From assembly GCA_001548435.1 (NCBI GenBank), contig AP017308.1, forward strand, positions 3,543,030-3,607,029: 64,000 nt of DNA, given 5' to 3'. Position 1 is the first letter of the stretch. The number at the start of each line of letters is the position of its first letter. The notes beneath the pieces were generated by a model, which searched no databases, was not told the DNA's origin, and saw only the letters and a program-made list of their open reading frames with translations. The stretch comes from Leptolyngbya sp. NIES-3755 (GTDB lineage: Bacteria > Cyanobacteriota > Cyanobacteriia > Leptolyngbyales > Leptolyngbyaceae). Position numbers and translations under genes: made by a program. This document shows, piece by piece, positions 28,758-37,116 of this stretch.

Positions 28758-29675
28758 ATGAATTTGCCCCTAATTTACCACCCTAACTACGTTGTACCGA
28801 TGCCACCGGATCATCGCTTTCCGATGGAGAAATTTAAGAAACTTTACGAGCTATTGTTGAACGATCGCATCGCGGATTTGTCTCACTTTCATATTCCCGA
28901 TCGACCTCCCCAAGATTGGGTCGAACTCGTTCACACATCCGATTATGTCAATGCGTATTGTTCTGGAAAGCTCGATCCAAAAGCCCAACGCCGCATCGGT
29001 TTACCTTGGAGTCCTGAGCTTGTGAATCGAACTTGTACTGCTGTTGGAGGCACGATTTTAACTGCTCAGCTTGCTTTGAAATCCGGTTTAGCTTGTAACA
29101 CCGCTGGTGGAACTCATCATGCGTTTCCGAGTTACGGATCGGGGTTTTGCATCTTTAACGATTTAGCGATCGCATCTCGCGTTCTTCAAAAATTAGGATT
29201 AGTCAAAAAAATTCTGATTGTCGATCTCGATGTTCATCAAGGTGACGGTACTGCACTCATTTTCCAATCTGATCCAAGTGTGTTCACATTCTCAATGCAC
29301 TGTGAAATTAATTTTCCTGGAACGAAACAAGAAAGCGATTTAGATGTGCCATTACATGAAGGCATGGAAGACGACGAATACTTGCAAACTTTGGCTCAAT
29401 ACCTTCCCGATTTATTGACTGAAGTAAAGCCAGATTTAGTTCTATATGATGCGGGAGTTGATCCGCATTTAGGCGATCGATTAGGCAAACTCGCGCTCAC
29501 TGATTCAGGACTATATCGACGGGAAATGCAAGTATTAACAACCTGTGTTTCTCAAGGGTATCCGGTTGCCTGTGTGATTGGTGGCGGATATGCAGAGGAT
29601 ATGAAAGCGCTCGTCTATCGACATTCGATCGTACATCGGGCGGCTACTGAAGTCTTTCAACATTACAGACTCTAG
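28758..29675 (+). CDS. Histone deacetylase family protein (class II/acetoin-utilisation type)
   Basis: 305-residue arginase/deacetylase-fold enzyme. Zinc and catalytic residues are visible: the His-His pair in GGTHHAFPS, Asp-x-His in VDLDVHQGDGTA, and the later Asp in LYDAGVDPHLGD. Tail GGGYAEDM is typical of the family. Bacterial members deacetylate polyamines, acetyl-lysine or other small amides; the substrate here is unknown. Cyanobacteria have no histones. It is convergent with a PIN-toxin gene one base away. Confidence 0.92.
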   Translation: MNLPLIYHPNYVVPMPPDHRFPMEKFKKLYELLLNDRIADLSHFHIPDRPPQDWVELVHTSDYVNAYCSGKLDPKAQRRIGLPWSPELVNRTCTAVGGTILTAQLALKSGLACNTAGGTHHAFPSYGSGFCIFNDLAIASRVLQKLGLVKKILIVDLDVHQGDGTALIFQSDPSVFTFSMHCEINFPGTKQESDLDVPLHEGMEDDEYLQTLAQYLPDLLTEVKPDLVLYDAGVDPHLGDRLGKLALTDSGLYRREMQVLTTCVSQGYPVACVIGGGYAEDMKALVYRHSIVHRAATEVFQHYRL

Positions 29676-29676
29676 A

Positions 29677-30117
29677 CTAGAAACCGCGTGAGTCAATCAC
29701 TCGAATCTCTGAATAGCGCTGAAAATCTGCTGGATTCAGTGTAAGTAAATCAGTGATTTGGTGAACGACCATGCTTGCGACTAAATGAGCATCATGAGCG
29801 GTTTTGCCGAGAACTTGATATCGATCGACGAGTTCTTCCCATCGCACAAAACACTCAGACGTATTTTCGTAAAAAGTAGCCAGTCTCTTAATTTTCCTAG
29901 TCTCTATTACCGCCTCAGAAGCCGTTAAACCCAATCCATTGACTTGAAGCGGACGAGTTGCAACAACCCAAAACTCAATCAGAATTTGCGGCACAACACA
30001 AAGCGTTGAATTAGGTTGTCGGTGAAGTGTGTTGATGGCTCGAAGTGCATTTGGGTGAAGTGGGGAAGTAGGCTGAGCAAGACGTAACCAAACATTTGTG
30101 TCTACCAGAACATTCAT
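29677..30117 (-). CDS. PIN-domain ribonuclease, VapC-like toxin
   Basis: 146-residue PIN domain. Acidic metal-binding residues: Asp6 in VDTNVWL, Glu in LIEFWVVATR, Asp in TAHDAHLVAS, and a final Asp in LNPADF. It would cleave RNA (VapC toxins often target tRNA or 23S rRNA). It is encoded one base overlapping an upstream antitoxin-like gene, the standard vapBC order. Confidence 0.85.
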   Translation of the reverse strand: MNVLVDTNVWLRLAQPTSPLHPNALRAINTLHRQPNSTLCVVPQILIEFWVVATRPLQVNGLGLTASEAVIETRKIKRLATFYENTSECFVRWEELVDRYQVLGKTAHDAHLVASMVVHQITDLLTLNPADFQRYSEIRVIDSRGF

Positions 30118-30392
30118 TAGATTTCGTCTTCTCTGGTATAAATCGACTCTCGACTGATTGCTTGATCCAAGAGTGGTGGCGAATTCTGAAAAGACGGACT
30201 ATTGACAAACTCTAATAAAGTCGCTTCCCAGTCAGCATCAGAAAGATTGTCGTTTTCAGGATCTAGTGTTTGTGTTGAAAACTGTTTCTCAATCCAAGAC
30301 GCAAGATAAATCTCTGGTGATACTCCTTGCTGTGCCGCCTCGGAGATTAAACGTGCCTCAATTTCTGGCTTGAGTTGTAGCGTGATAGCCAT
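30117..30392 (-). CDS. Antitoxin of the VapBC-type pair
   Basis: 91-residue protein starting MAITLQLKPEIEARLISEAA, with an N-terminal segment resembling ribbon-helix-helix proteins and an acidic C-terminus that could wrap the toxin. It overlaps the PIN gene by one base. The ATG at 30392 is preferred over one two codons upstream. The partner is inferred from gene order, since the sequence is only weakly family-specific. Confidence 0.7.
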   Translation of the reverse strand: MAITLQLKPEIEARLISEAAQQGVSPEIYLASWIEKQFSTQTLDPENDNLSDADWEATLLEFVNSPSFQNSPPLLDQAISRESIYTREDEI

Positions 30393-30469
30393 GTGCAAAG
30401 TTCTTAACGCAATGATTTCAATTTAACTAAAAAGCTGTCAAATCAAATAAAACTTTCATCGCTAAAATG

Positions 30470-30498
30470 AAACCGGGGTCAGTTACCAACCCCGGTTT
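30470..30498 (-). terminator. Terminator after the OmpR-type regulator
   Basis: Perfect 10-bp stem AAACCGGGGT (30470-30479) / ACCCCGGTTT (30489-30498) with a 9-base loop, immediately after the regulator's stop on the minus strand; the stem's terminal A/T triplets allow function in either direction. Confidence 0.8.
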
Positions 30499-30500
30499 AT

Positions 30501-31202
30501 TCAACTTACTACGGCAGGAGATTCAAACTTGTAGCCTACCCCTCGAACCGTTTGAATCAACGCAGGCTGACTGGTATCAATCTCGATCTTCTTGCGAATC
30601 TGCCCGATGTGAACATCCACAACTCGCTGATCACCTACGTATTCGTAATCCCAAACTTCCTGAATCAGTTCAGCCCGCCGCCAAACTCGACCCGGATGCG
30701 CCGCTAAAAAGTGCAGTAAATCGAACTCCAGTGCTGTCAATGGCACAATTTCGTCATTCAGCTTGACTTCGCGTCGAACTGGATCAATCATCAATCCACC
30801 AAACGCGAGACATTGCTGCTCTGCCGTTGTCACAATTCGTTGACGTTTCAAAATCGCGCCCACTCGTCCGCCCAGTTCCACCAAGCTAAACGGCTTCGTA
30901 ATATAGTCATCCGCACCTTGAGCGAATCCGCGAACCTTGTCCGCCTCATCAGTGCGACTCGTCAACATCAAAACAAACACATTTGTGCGGCTCTGCATCT
31001 CTTGACACAGAGAATAGCCATTCGCATCCGGCAAGTTCACATCTAAAATCACCAGATCCGGATTGAACTGTTCAAACACCTGCATCGCGGATTTGCCATC
31101 TTCCGCCGATTCCATCTGATAACTTTGCTTGGTAAGGAAGCGATGAACGAGATTCCGAATTGCTGGATCATCATCCACGACGAGTATCTTGGCTGGAGCC
31201 AT
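30501..31202 (-). CDS. OmpR/PhoB-family response regulator
   Basis: 233-residue regulator. The receiver domain has the acidic pair DDD at about 10-12, phosphoacceptor Asp54 (VILDVNLP) and KPFSL. A winged-helix DNA-binding domain follows, with LTALEFDLLHFLAAHPGRVWRRAEL and the typical ending QTVRGVGYKFE. I chose the ATG at 31202 (MAPAKILVVDDD) because AAGG lies eight bases upstream; a nearby ATG at 31208 adds two residues. The sequence does not match RpaA, RpaB or ManR well enough for a name. No kinase gene is adjacent. Confidence 0.9.
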   Translation of the reverse strand: MAPAKILVVDDDPAIRNLVHRFLTKQSYQMESAEDGKSAMQVFEQFNPDLVILDVNLPDANGYSLCQEMQSRTNVFVLMLTSRTDEADKVRGFAQGADDYITKPFSLVELGGRVGAILKRQRIVTTAEQQCLAFGGLMIDPVRREVKLNDEIVPLTALEFDLLHFLAAHPGRVWRRAELIQEVWDYEYVGDQRVVDVHIGQIRKKIEIDTSQPALIQTVRGVGYKFESPAVVS

Positions 31203-31524
31203 GACCATAACCTTGCGCTTAGAGTAAATTGAGAAGACGTGCCAACGGGACAAACCCTTATTTCTGTCTTACACAGCAGAAACTTGTCATCAGCATTAGT
31301 ATGCCTCACGTTTTGAATAGAATATCCTAGTTTGATAAAGTTTCCGCGAATTTACGGTCGAATCTGAAATCGAAGTGGGATTTGAGATCAGCCGCTACGG
31401 AGACGGGATGGAGAAAGTTCGATCGACAGAACGATCTCAAGTCGGGGTCACATCGTCTACACTCTAGTTGTAATCCCCCCCGCAGCTAGGTTACTGTTGG
31501 TAGAGAAGGTGGAGTCACAAGCCC
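31203..31524. promoter_or_regulatory. Divergent promoter region, OmpR-type regulator / CPP1-like gene
   Basis: 322 bases between two divergently transcribed genes, presumably holding both promoters. No palindromic repeat matching an OmpR-type direct-repeat operator was identified by eye. A C-rich stretch (31477-31484, CCCCCCCC-like) and a short TACACT element near 31460 are visible. No small gene is supported. Confidence 0.45.
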
Positions 31525-32142
31525 ATGAGCGCACAAAGCCCGTATGAAAAGTTAGGCGTTTCCGAAGGTGCAACGTTTGAAGAGATTCAGACGGCGCGAA
31601 CTCGGTTAATCGAAGAATTGGCAGGCGACCAGCGAAAAATCTCGGAAGTCGAGGCAGCGTATGATTCTGTCTTGATGGAGCGGTTGCGCTTACGGCAGGA
31701 AGGCAAAATTAAAGTGCCCGATCGTATTCGGTTCCCAGAGAAGTTGGTGCAAGCCACTCCAGCGGAAACTCCCGCCCCCGCAGCGAAATCAAATCAATGG
31801 CTGAAGAATTTGATCGATCAGCCGAGCGGTCAAGATATCGCCTATCCAGCGGTCGGACTGGCAGGACTGGGGGCATTAGTGTATTTCTCCCCGACTGATC
31901 AAGTGCTGCAAATTGGAATGGCGCTTGCAGTCGGAACAACGCTGTATTTTCTCTACCGTAAAGAACGGAAACTTGGGCGATCGATCCTACTCAGTGTGGC
32001 GGGCTTACTTTTGGGATTTGCGATCGGGGGTGCGCTCTATACTTTCTTGTTGCCTTCTTTCCCGATGCTGCCCTCGAATGAAGTTTTGATCAGTTTGGTG
32101 ACTTTTCTGGTTTTATGGTTGGTCAGTAGCTTTACTAAATAA
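31525..32142 (+). CDS. CPP1-like / DUF3353 membrane protein with J-like domain
   Basis: 205-residue protein. The N-terminal part (SPYEKLGVSEGATFEEIQTAR) looks like a degenerate J domain, without a clear HPD motif. Residues 110-205 hold three hydrophobic segments. The family includes plant CPP1, which stabilises protochlorophyllide oxidoreductase, and cyanobacterial homologues. The role in this organism is inferred from family membership. A DUF4129 gene begins seven bases downstream. Confidence 0.82.
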   Translation: MSAQSPYEKLGVSEGATFEEIQTARTRLIEELAGDQRKISEVEAAYDSVLMERLRLRQEGKIKVPDRIRFPEKLVQATPAETPAPAAKSNQWLKNLIDQPSGQDIAYPAVGLAGLGALVYFSPTDQVLQIGMALAVGTTLYFLYRKERKLGRSILLSVAGLLLGFAIGGALYTFLLPSFPMLPSNEVLISLVTFLVLWLVSSFTK

Positions 32143-32148
32143 TTCCTG

Positions 32149-32766
32149 ATGGCGGCTGAGCAATTTCAGAAGAGCGATTTTAACTGGCAACTCCAACAAT
32201 TTTTCCGGCAGGTGGGCGAGTGGATTGAGTTGAACTTTCCACAGGTTCAGCCGCCGAATGCTCCTGATGTCCCGAATTGGTGGTTTCCGTCTTGGTGGCT
32301 GGAAGCAGGCTTTTGGACAGTCATCGGGCTATTTGTGCTGTGGTTAGGATTTCAAATTTATCTGGCGGTACGCTCGTATCTGACGCGAAATCAGGCGCAG
32401 ATGGCGAAATTTCTCGATCGACGTTCCAATGCCGAAAAAGAACTGTCGATCGCACAGTGGGTCAGATCCGCTCAGGAATTTCAACAGCAGGGAAATTACC
32501 GAGAAGCCTCCAGAGCGCTCTACATGGCGATGCTGCAACGGTTAAATGAAACGAAATTGATTCCGGGCGATCAAAGCCGTACCGATCGAGAATATTCGCG
32601 ACTCGTTCAATTGCTACCCCAATCCGATTCGTATCAAATGTTACTTGAAACTCACGAACTGCTTTATTTCAGCAATGCACCGATTTCGGCTGAAATGTTC
32701 GATCGAGTTCAGAAAGCGTATGGCAACATTGAACGATCGACTCTCGATATGGCGAAAATGGCGTGA
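32149..32766 (+). CDS. DUF4129 domain membrane protein
   Basis: 205-residue protein with a single membrane segment (about residues 48-70, ending LFVLWLGFQIYLAV) and a C-terminal helical domain of the DUF4129 family: RSAQEFQQQGNYREASRALYMAMLQRLNE. Such domains occur beside transglutaminase-like and MoxR/DUF58 genes. Its stop overlaps the DUF4350 gene start by four bases (ATGA), so the pair is translationally coupled. Function unknown. Confidence 0.82.
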   Translation: MAAEQFQKSDFNWQLQQFFRQVGEWIELNFPQVQPPNAPDVPNWWFPSWWLEAGFWTVIGLFVLWLGFQIYLAVRSYLTRNQAQMAKFLDRRSNAEKELSIAQWVRSAQEFQQQGNYREASRALYMAMLQRLNETKLIPGDQSRTDREYSRLVQLLPQSDSYQMLLETHELLYFSNAPISAEMFDRVQKAYGNIERSTLDMAKMA

Positions 32767-33836
32767 TGAAGAAACTCGATCGACGTTTGGTATTCGGACT
32801 GATTGCACTCGCTGTGATCATCGCCTTAACGCTATTTATCGCGCCCAGAAGCAATCGAATTACCAGCGGCTCTACGTTCAGTCGTTCTCCAGATGGTTAT
32901 GGAGCTTGGTATGCCTATATGCAGCGACAAGGAACTCCGGTTGAACGTTGGCGCAAACCAATCACCGACGAAATTCCTGGCACGGGTAATACCATGATTC
33001 AGGTTGATCCATCTGGTACTGGAACGGGATACGTCGAACTCGCATGGATCGAGCGCGGCAATACCTGGATTATTTTGGGCAAACCCTATCTACCTGCAAC
33101 TGAAGCCGGATTTTCTACACAGCATAAGAGCGATCGAGGTTTAGTCAAAATCGAAACTTCCAGACGGCTCAAAAGTGACAAGGGACTTAAACGATTATTA
33201 GGCGATCGCTTTGGGTCGATCGTGTGGGAAGAGCGCAAAGGTAAAGGTCGAATCATTTACGCCGCGACACCCTTTCTCGCTGCCAATGCCTACCAAGATG
33301 AACCTGGAAACTTTCCATTTTTGGCACAGCTAGCCACTGGGAAAAAAATTTGGATCGATGAATACTTGCATGGCTATCGAGATGAAACGGTCAAAGAAGA
33401 AAGCACACAAACTTGGGCAGATTACTTGATCCGAACCCCGTTAGCTGTTGTGTTGCTGCAATCGATCGTACTTTTAATCATTCTCATCTGGGCAAAGAAT
33501 CGGCGATTTGGACAACCAAAACCGCTCCTGACTCCGAAGGTGAATGATAGTGAAGCGTATACGCAAGCCTTGGCGGGAGTGTTGTACAAAGCGGGGCGGA
33601 GTGAATTTGTCGTGGATGCGATCGGGCGGGAGGAACAATTGCAGATTCAGCGATCGTTAGGAATTGGGGGAGCGTTGCTCGATCGAGAATCGTTAATCAA
33701 TGCATGGGTGCAACAAACCGGAAGACCTGCCGCAGAACTGGCGCAACTTTTCCCAGAGAAACAGCGATTAAGTGAGCAGGAATTAATTAAATGGCTGGCT
33801 CAAGTGAGAGAGATTAAGCAACATCTTCCGACTTGA
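32763..33836 (+). CDS. DUF4350 domain protein
   Basis: 357-residue membrane protein with hydrophobic segments at about 9-27 and 222-243. The domain between contains SPDGYGAWYAYMQRQGTPVERW, the hallmark of DUF4350, a Rossmann/GATase-like fold. The C-terminal cytoplasmic part is helical. In many bacteria DUF4350 and DUF4129 genes lie with MoxR ATPase and DUF58 genes, but neither partner is next to this pair. Function unknown; perhaps a cell-envelope complex. Confidence 0.82.
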   Translation: MMKKLDRRLVFGLIALAVIIALTLFIAPRSNRITSGSTFSRSPDGYGAWYAYMQRQGTPVERWRKPITDEIPGTGNTMIQVDPSGTGTGYVELAWIERGNTWIILGKPYLPATEAGFSTQHKSDRGLVKIETSRRLKSDKGLKRLLGDRFGSIVWEERKGKGRIIYAATPFLAANAYQDEPGNFPFLAQLATGKKIWIDEYLHGYRDETVKEESTQTWADYLIRTPLAVVLLQSIVLLIILIWAKNRRFGQPKPLLTPKVNDSEAYTQALAGVLYKAGRSEFVVDAIGREEQLQIQRSLGIGGALLDRESLINAWVQQTGRPAAELAQLFPEKQRLSEQELIKWLAQVREIKQHLPT

Positions 33837-33884
33837 GCGCTCATCCTGGTTAATCAGCTATTTAAGGTATCAGAGGTATGTAAC

Positions 33885-34295
33885 ATGGTTGAAGAAAAGT
33901 TTTGCTTTAATGCAAAAGGGATAGAGGTAGAGTGCGTGGTCTACCGCAACTCAGCATCCGATCTTGTTTGCCGTTTCTCGACAAATTCTTTTAGAGATAT
34001 TGGTCCGTCGGGAGACGGCTACTATCCACCTCCAGATTTTGGGATGCTTTGGTGTCGCATCTACAATCAACGGTGGGTTGTCTCAGGGATGCTTGCGGAA
34101 ACGATTGTAGACAATGAGGATGAAATTGATACGTTAATTGACCTCATAGATACTCGTATCGTTAAGGATGGTTGTTTATATCAGCATCACCTTATTGAAA
34201 TAGTACGTACCCAAGCAAGTAATTTCAGTAGCGGTGAGGAAGGAGGCTTTATACCTGAGGCGGGTATGAGCTTGATGTATAAAGCCATAGATTAA
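33885..34295 (+). CDS. Hypothetical protein, acidic
   Basis: 136-residue soluble protein of unknown family with acidic composition (segment DNEDEIDTLIDLIDTRI). An AGAGG stretch about nine bases before the ATG at 33885 supports the start. There is no signal peptide or membrane helix. It sits alone between the DUF4350 gene and an accessory block, with AT-leaning codon use compared with its neighbours, which could indicate later acquisition. Confidence 0.55.
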   Translation: MVEEKFCFNAKGIEVECVVYRNSASDLVCRFSTNSFRDIGPSGDGYYPPPDFGMLWCRIYNQRWVVSGMLAETIVDNEDEIDTLIDLIDTRIVKDGCLYQHHLIEIVRTQASNFSSGEEGGFIPEAGMSLMYKAID

Positions 34296-34467
34296 CTGCG
34301 TTTGTAATGACTTGTAATCTTTAATCGTACTCTCAGCCATCATCGTGTAGTTGGTTTGCCTCTAACAGCGGCGATCGATGAAGCCCTGAAACACACTTTG
34401 GGATTGTAGCGATCGCAGTATTCCATAATCTCGATAGAATGAAAATTGGTCATTAAAACAAGAGCTT

Positions 34468-34743
34468 ATGGCAGCGCGGCAACTTCGATACGACAAAGAG
34501 GAAATTGCGCGGCGGGGACGTGATCTCTACGAGATGCAAGTGCGATCGCAGGTCGAGGAAGGCAATCACGGGAAAATTGTCGCGATCGACATTGAAACTG
34601 GAGCCTATGAAGTTGCTAAAGATAGCTTAACGGCTTCTGATCAACTCCTTGCTCACCATCCTGATGCTCAGATCTGGTTTGTGCGAATTGGACATCGTGC
34701 AGTTCATCGAATTGGATACTCTGGAGCAGCCGAACTGCAATGA
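34468..34743 (+). CDS. Small protein coupled to the aspartic protease gene
   Basis: 91-residue protein with an N-terminal amphipathic helix (REEIARRGRDLYEMQVRSQV-like, about 10-32) and a compact C-terminal part (KIVAIDIETGAYEVAKDSL; IWFVRIGHRAVHRIG). It overlaps the downstream retropepsin-like gene by four bases (ATGA). This two-gene arrangement occurs repeatedly in filamentous cyanobacteria and resembles a toxin-antitoxin layout, but no toxin activity is known. AAGAG precedes the ATG. Confidence 0.65.
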   Translation: MAARQLRYDKEEIARRGRDLYEMQVRSQVEEGNHGKIVAIDIETGAYEVAKDSLTASDQLLAHHPDAQIWFVRIGHRAVHRIGYSGAAELQ

Positions 34744-35111
34744 TGATCGGAAGGGTAAATTCAAATCGTGAGGCGATCATTCAAATTGCGATCGTCGGCA
34801 ACAACAAGCAGCTAAGAAGTGTCAGAGCAGTGATTGATACAGGATTCACGGGAGATCTAACTTTGCCCAAAGCGATCGTTGATGAATTAGAGTTCCCGAT
34901 TCGAGGAATTCAGGAGGTTATTCTGGGCGATGGAAGCATTCAAGACTTTGAAATGTATGCCGGATCTGTCATCTGGGATGGACAAATGAGGCGAGTTGAA
35001 ATAAATGCCGCAGAAACAGATTCATTGGTCGGTATGGGACTCCTGGAGAACTACAAACTGGAGGTTGAAGGAAGACCGGGTGGCGAAGTTAGAGTCACTG
35101 TTCTGACCTGA
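34740..35111 (+). CDS. Clan AA aspartic protease (retropepsin-like)
   Basis: 123-residue single-domain protein with the active-site motif AVIDTGFTGDLTLP (Asp-Thr-Gly at about residues 34-36) and the companion hydrophobic-GMGLL motif, as in retropepsin-like aspartic proteases, which act as dimers. It is coupled to the small gene upstream. The physiological substrate is unknown. Confidence 0.85.
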   Translation: MMIGRVNSNREAIIQIAIVGNNKQLRSVRAVIDTGFTGDLTLPKAIVDELEFPIRGIQEVILGDGSIQDFEMYAGSVIWDGQMRRVEINAAETDSLVGMGLLENYKLEVEGRPGGEVRVTVLT

Positions 35112-35150
35112 GCGGATATCGTCTAATACAGCGACCACACAAACAAAACA

Positions 35151-35609
35151 ATGAGCGAAACAATCAACTTCTATAACCTCGATAAGCCCTACGGTTATTT
35201 CTCAAACTTTGCCCGTTACCCGATCGACATCAACGGCAAAACCTGGGCAACTTCAGAACATTACTTTCAAGCTCAGAAATTTCCAGAAACACCGCACGAA
35301 GAAGAAATTCGGCAAGCCAAGAGTCCACGCCAAGCAGCAGACATGGGACGCGATCGCTCTAGACCCTTACGCCCAGATTGGGAAGCCGTAAAAGATGATG
35401 TCATGCGCGAGGCATTGTACGCGAAATTCACCCAACACCCGGATTTGAAAGAGAAGCTACTCGCGACAGATGATGCTGTGTTAGTGGAACATACGCGAAA
35501 TGACTCGTATTGGGGAGATGGTGGCGATGGCAGTGGGCGGAATATGTTAGGGAAACTGTTGATGGAACTTCGCGATCGAATCCGAAATGAGGTCGCAGGA
35601 ACCGAATGA
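35151..35609 (+). CDS. NADAR domain protein (YbiA-like N-glycosidase)
   Basis: 152-residue protein almost entirely made of a NADAR domain: YFSNFARYPI, WATSEHYFQAQKF (catalytic-type Glu and aromatic residues), PRQAADMGRD and SYWGDGGDGSGRNMLGK. E. coli YbiA hydrolyses riboflavin-pathway intermediates; other NADAR proteins remove ADP-ribose from guanosine in DNA. The substrate here is not predictable. Its stop overlaps the downstream P-loop kinase start by four bases, and adenosine deaminase follows, suggesting nucleotide or ADP-ribose processing. Confidence 0.9.
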   Translation: MSETINFYNLDKPYGYFSNFARYPIDINGKTWATSEHYFQAQKFPETPHEEEIRQAKSPRQAADMGRDRSRPLRPDWEAVKDDVMREALYAKFTQHPDLKEKLLATDDAVLVEHTRNDSYWGDGGDGSGRNMLGKLLMELRDRIRNEVAGTE

Positions 35610-36109
35610 AAACACTTTACCTGATGTGCGGAATGCCTTTCTCTGGCAAAACGACCTTAGCAAAATCGATTTGTCAGGCGTTGCAGTGTTCGTACATCAG
35701 CTTAGACGAAATTAATGAAGCTCGATCGCTGTTTGGCGGCGAGGGGATTCCCATTGAAGAGTGGGAAAAAACACACGCGATCGCAAACGAACAGTTGCGA
35801 CAGTGGATGCCGTCTGGAGCAGATATTGTTTTGGATGATACCAGTTGTTTTCGTTGGTTACGCGATCGCTATCGAAACTTAGCCGAGCAGTATCACTATC
35901 GAATGATTGTGATTTATTTGGATTTGTCGATCGATGAAATTCGCAGCAGGCTTCAGCAGAACGAAATGATTCAAACTAGATTGGGAGTGAAAGCAGAAAT
36001 CATCAATGAGATGTGGAATACGTTTGAGCCGCCTCGATCGGATGAAGTTACTATCCTGTACACACCTGACCAGAACATTGATCAATGGATAACCAAGCAC
36101 TTCCAGTAG
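35606..36109 (+). CDS. P-loop kinase-like ATPase (AAA_33 type)
   Basis: 167-residue protein with Walker A GMPFSGKTT (residues 9-17), a SLDEINEAR segment and the lid-type region typical of small P-loop kinases (AAA_33, related to zeta toxin and nucleoside/RNA 5'-kinases). No catalytic domain beyond the kinase is present. It overlaps NADAR at its start and the deaminase at its 3' end. It probably phosphorylates a small molecule or nucleic acid end; the substrate is unknown. Confidence 0.82.
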   Translation: MKTLYLMCGMPFSGKTTLAKSICQALQCSYISLDEINEARSLFGGEGIPIEEWEKTHAIANEQLRQWMPSGADIVLDDTSCFRWLRDRYRNLAEQYHYRMIVIYLDLSIDEIRSRLQQNEMIQTRLGVKAEIINEMWNTFEPPRSDEVTILYTPDQNIDQWITKHFQ

Positions 36110-37116
36110 AGCTTACGAGTCGGCTCCACAGAATGCCGAAAGCGGAAATTCATGTTCACGTAGAAGGCGCGATCGATGCCGAAACTTACTATCAGATGGC
36201 ACAGCGAAATCGAGTTGAGCTACCTGTGAAATCCTTGGAAGAATGGAAGACTTTCTTTGAATTTCGGGATTTTCCGCATTTCATCCAAGTTTATACAGCA
36301 GCCGTCAATTGCATTCAAACGCCCGAAGATTATGCACTGATGATTGAGCGGTTGTATCAGCGGCAATCCCAAGAGAATATTCGATATACAGAAGCGTTTT
36401 TGAGTGCATCGTTTCTGACTCAGAAGTTTGAAGATGACGAGATTTTAGATGTGATCGCTCAAGGTTGTGCCACTGGAGAAGCTAAATATCCCTGCCAAAT
36501 TCGGTTCATTCCTGATATTGCGCGTGAAATTCCAAACTCTCAAGAGCGCGTTTTAGAGTTCATTCTCAAAGGCAAAGAACGAGGGTTATTTATTGGCTTG
36601 GGGGTCGGAGGATTAGAAGTCGGATATCCTCCAGAATTGTTTACTCAAACCTATTTAGAAGCACAGCGGCAAGGACTCCGATTAGTGGCTCATGCAGGAG
36701 AAGCTGTGGGAGCAGAAAGTATTTGGGGCGCGATCGATGCACTCCAAGCAGAACGGATTGGACACGGCATTCGATGTTTAGAAGATCCGAAGTTAGTCAA
36801 AGTTCTGCAACAGCGAAAAATCCCGCTAGAAGTCTCACCTCAGAGCAATTATTGTTTAGGTGTTGTTAAACAGGGAAAACCGCACCCAATTCGCCAAATG
36901 GTTGATGCTGAACTTTTCTGCACAGTGAATTCTGATGATCCAGCAATGTTTTCAACCAGCCTAACAAATGAATATGTGATGTTAGCAAATCAAGGATTTA
37001 GCTGGGAAGAACTTTGGCAACTCAATCTCAATACTTTGGAAGCAACGTTTTTGGATGAAGCTGAGAAAAGTAACTATCGGACGGAATGGCAAAACTTTGC
37101 TCAATCTACAATGTAA
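36085..37116 (+). CDS. add: Adenosine deaminase
   Basis: 343-residue amidohydrolase. Zinc ligands: His23 and His25 in EIHVHVEG, a His in LVAHAGEAVG, and Asp in VNSDDPAMF. Catalytic His and Glu of the HAGE motif and the SPQSNYCLG segment are present. Deaminates adenosine or a related nucleoside. The start at 36085 overlaps the upstream kinase by 25 bases; an internal ATG at 36133 gives a more compact N-terminus and cannot be excluded. The gene is convergent with the BrxD-like gene, overlapping 11 bases. Confidence 0.9.
   Translation: MDNQALPVELTSRLHRMPKAEIHVHVEGAIDAETYYQMAQRNRVELPVKSLEEWKTFFEFRDFPHFIQVYTAAVNCIQTPEDYALMIERLYQRQSQENIRYTEAFLSASFLTQKFEDDEILDVIAQGCATGEAKYPCQIRFIPDIAREIPNSQERVLEFILKGKERGLFIGLGVGGLEVGYPPELFTQTYLEAQRQGLRLVAHAGEAVGAESIWGAIDALQAERIGHGIRCLEDPKLVKVLQQRKIPLEVSPQSNYCLGVVKQGKPHPIRQMVDAELFCTVNSDDPAMFSTSLTNEYVMLANQGFSWEELWQLNLNTLEATFLDEAEKSNYRTEWQNFAQSTM

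Noticed and set aside
34308-34407. Plus-strand frame with residues RVVGLPLTAAIDEAL between two accessory genes
   Set aside because: No start codon; looks slightly protein-like but I could not assign a family, so a gene remnant is possible but not supported.
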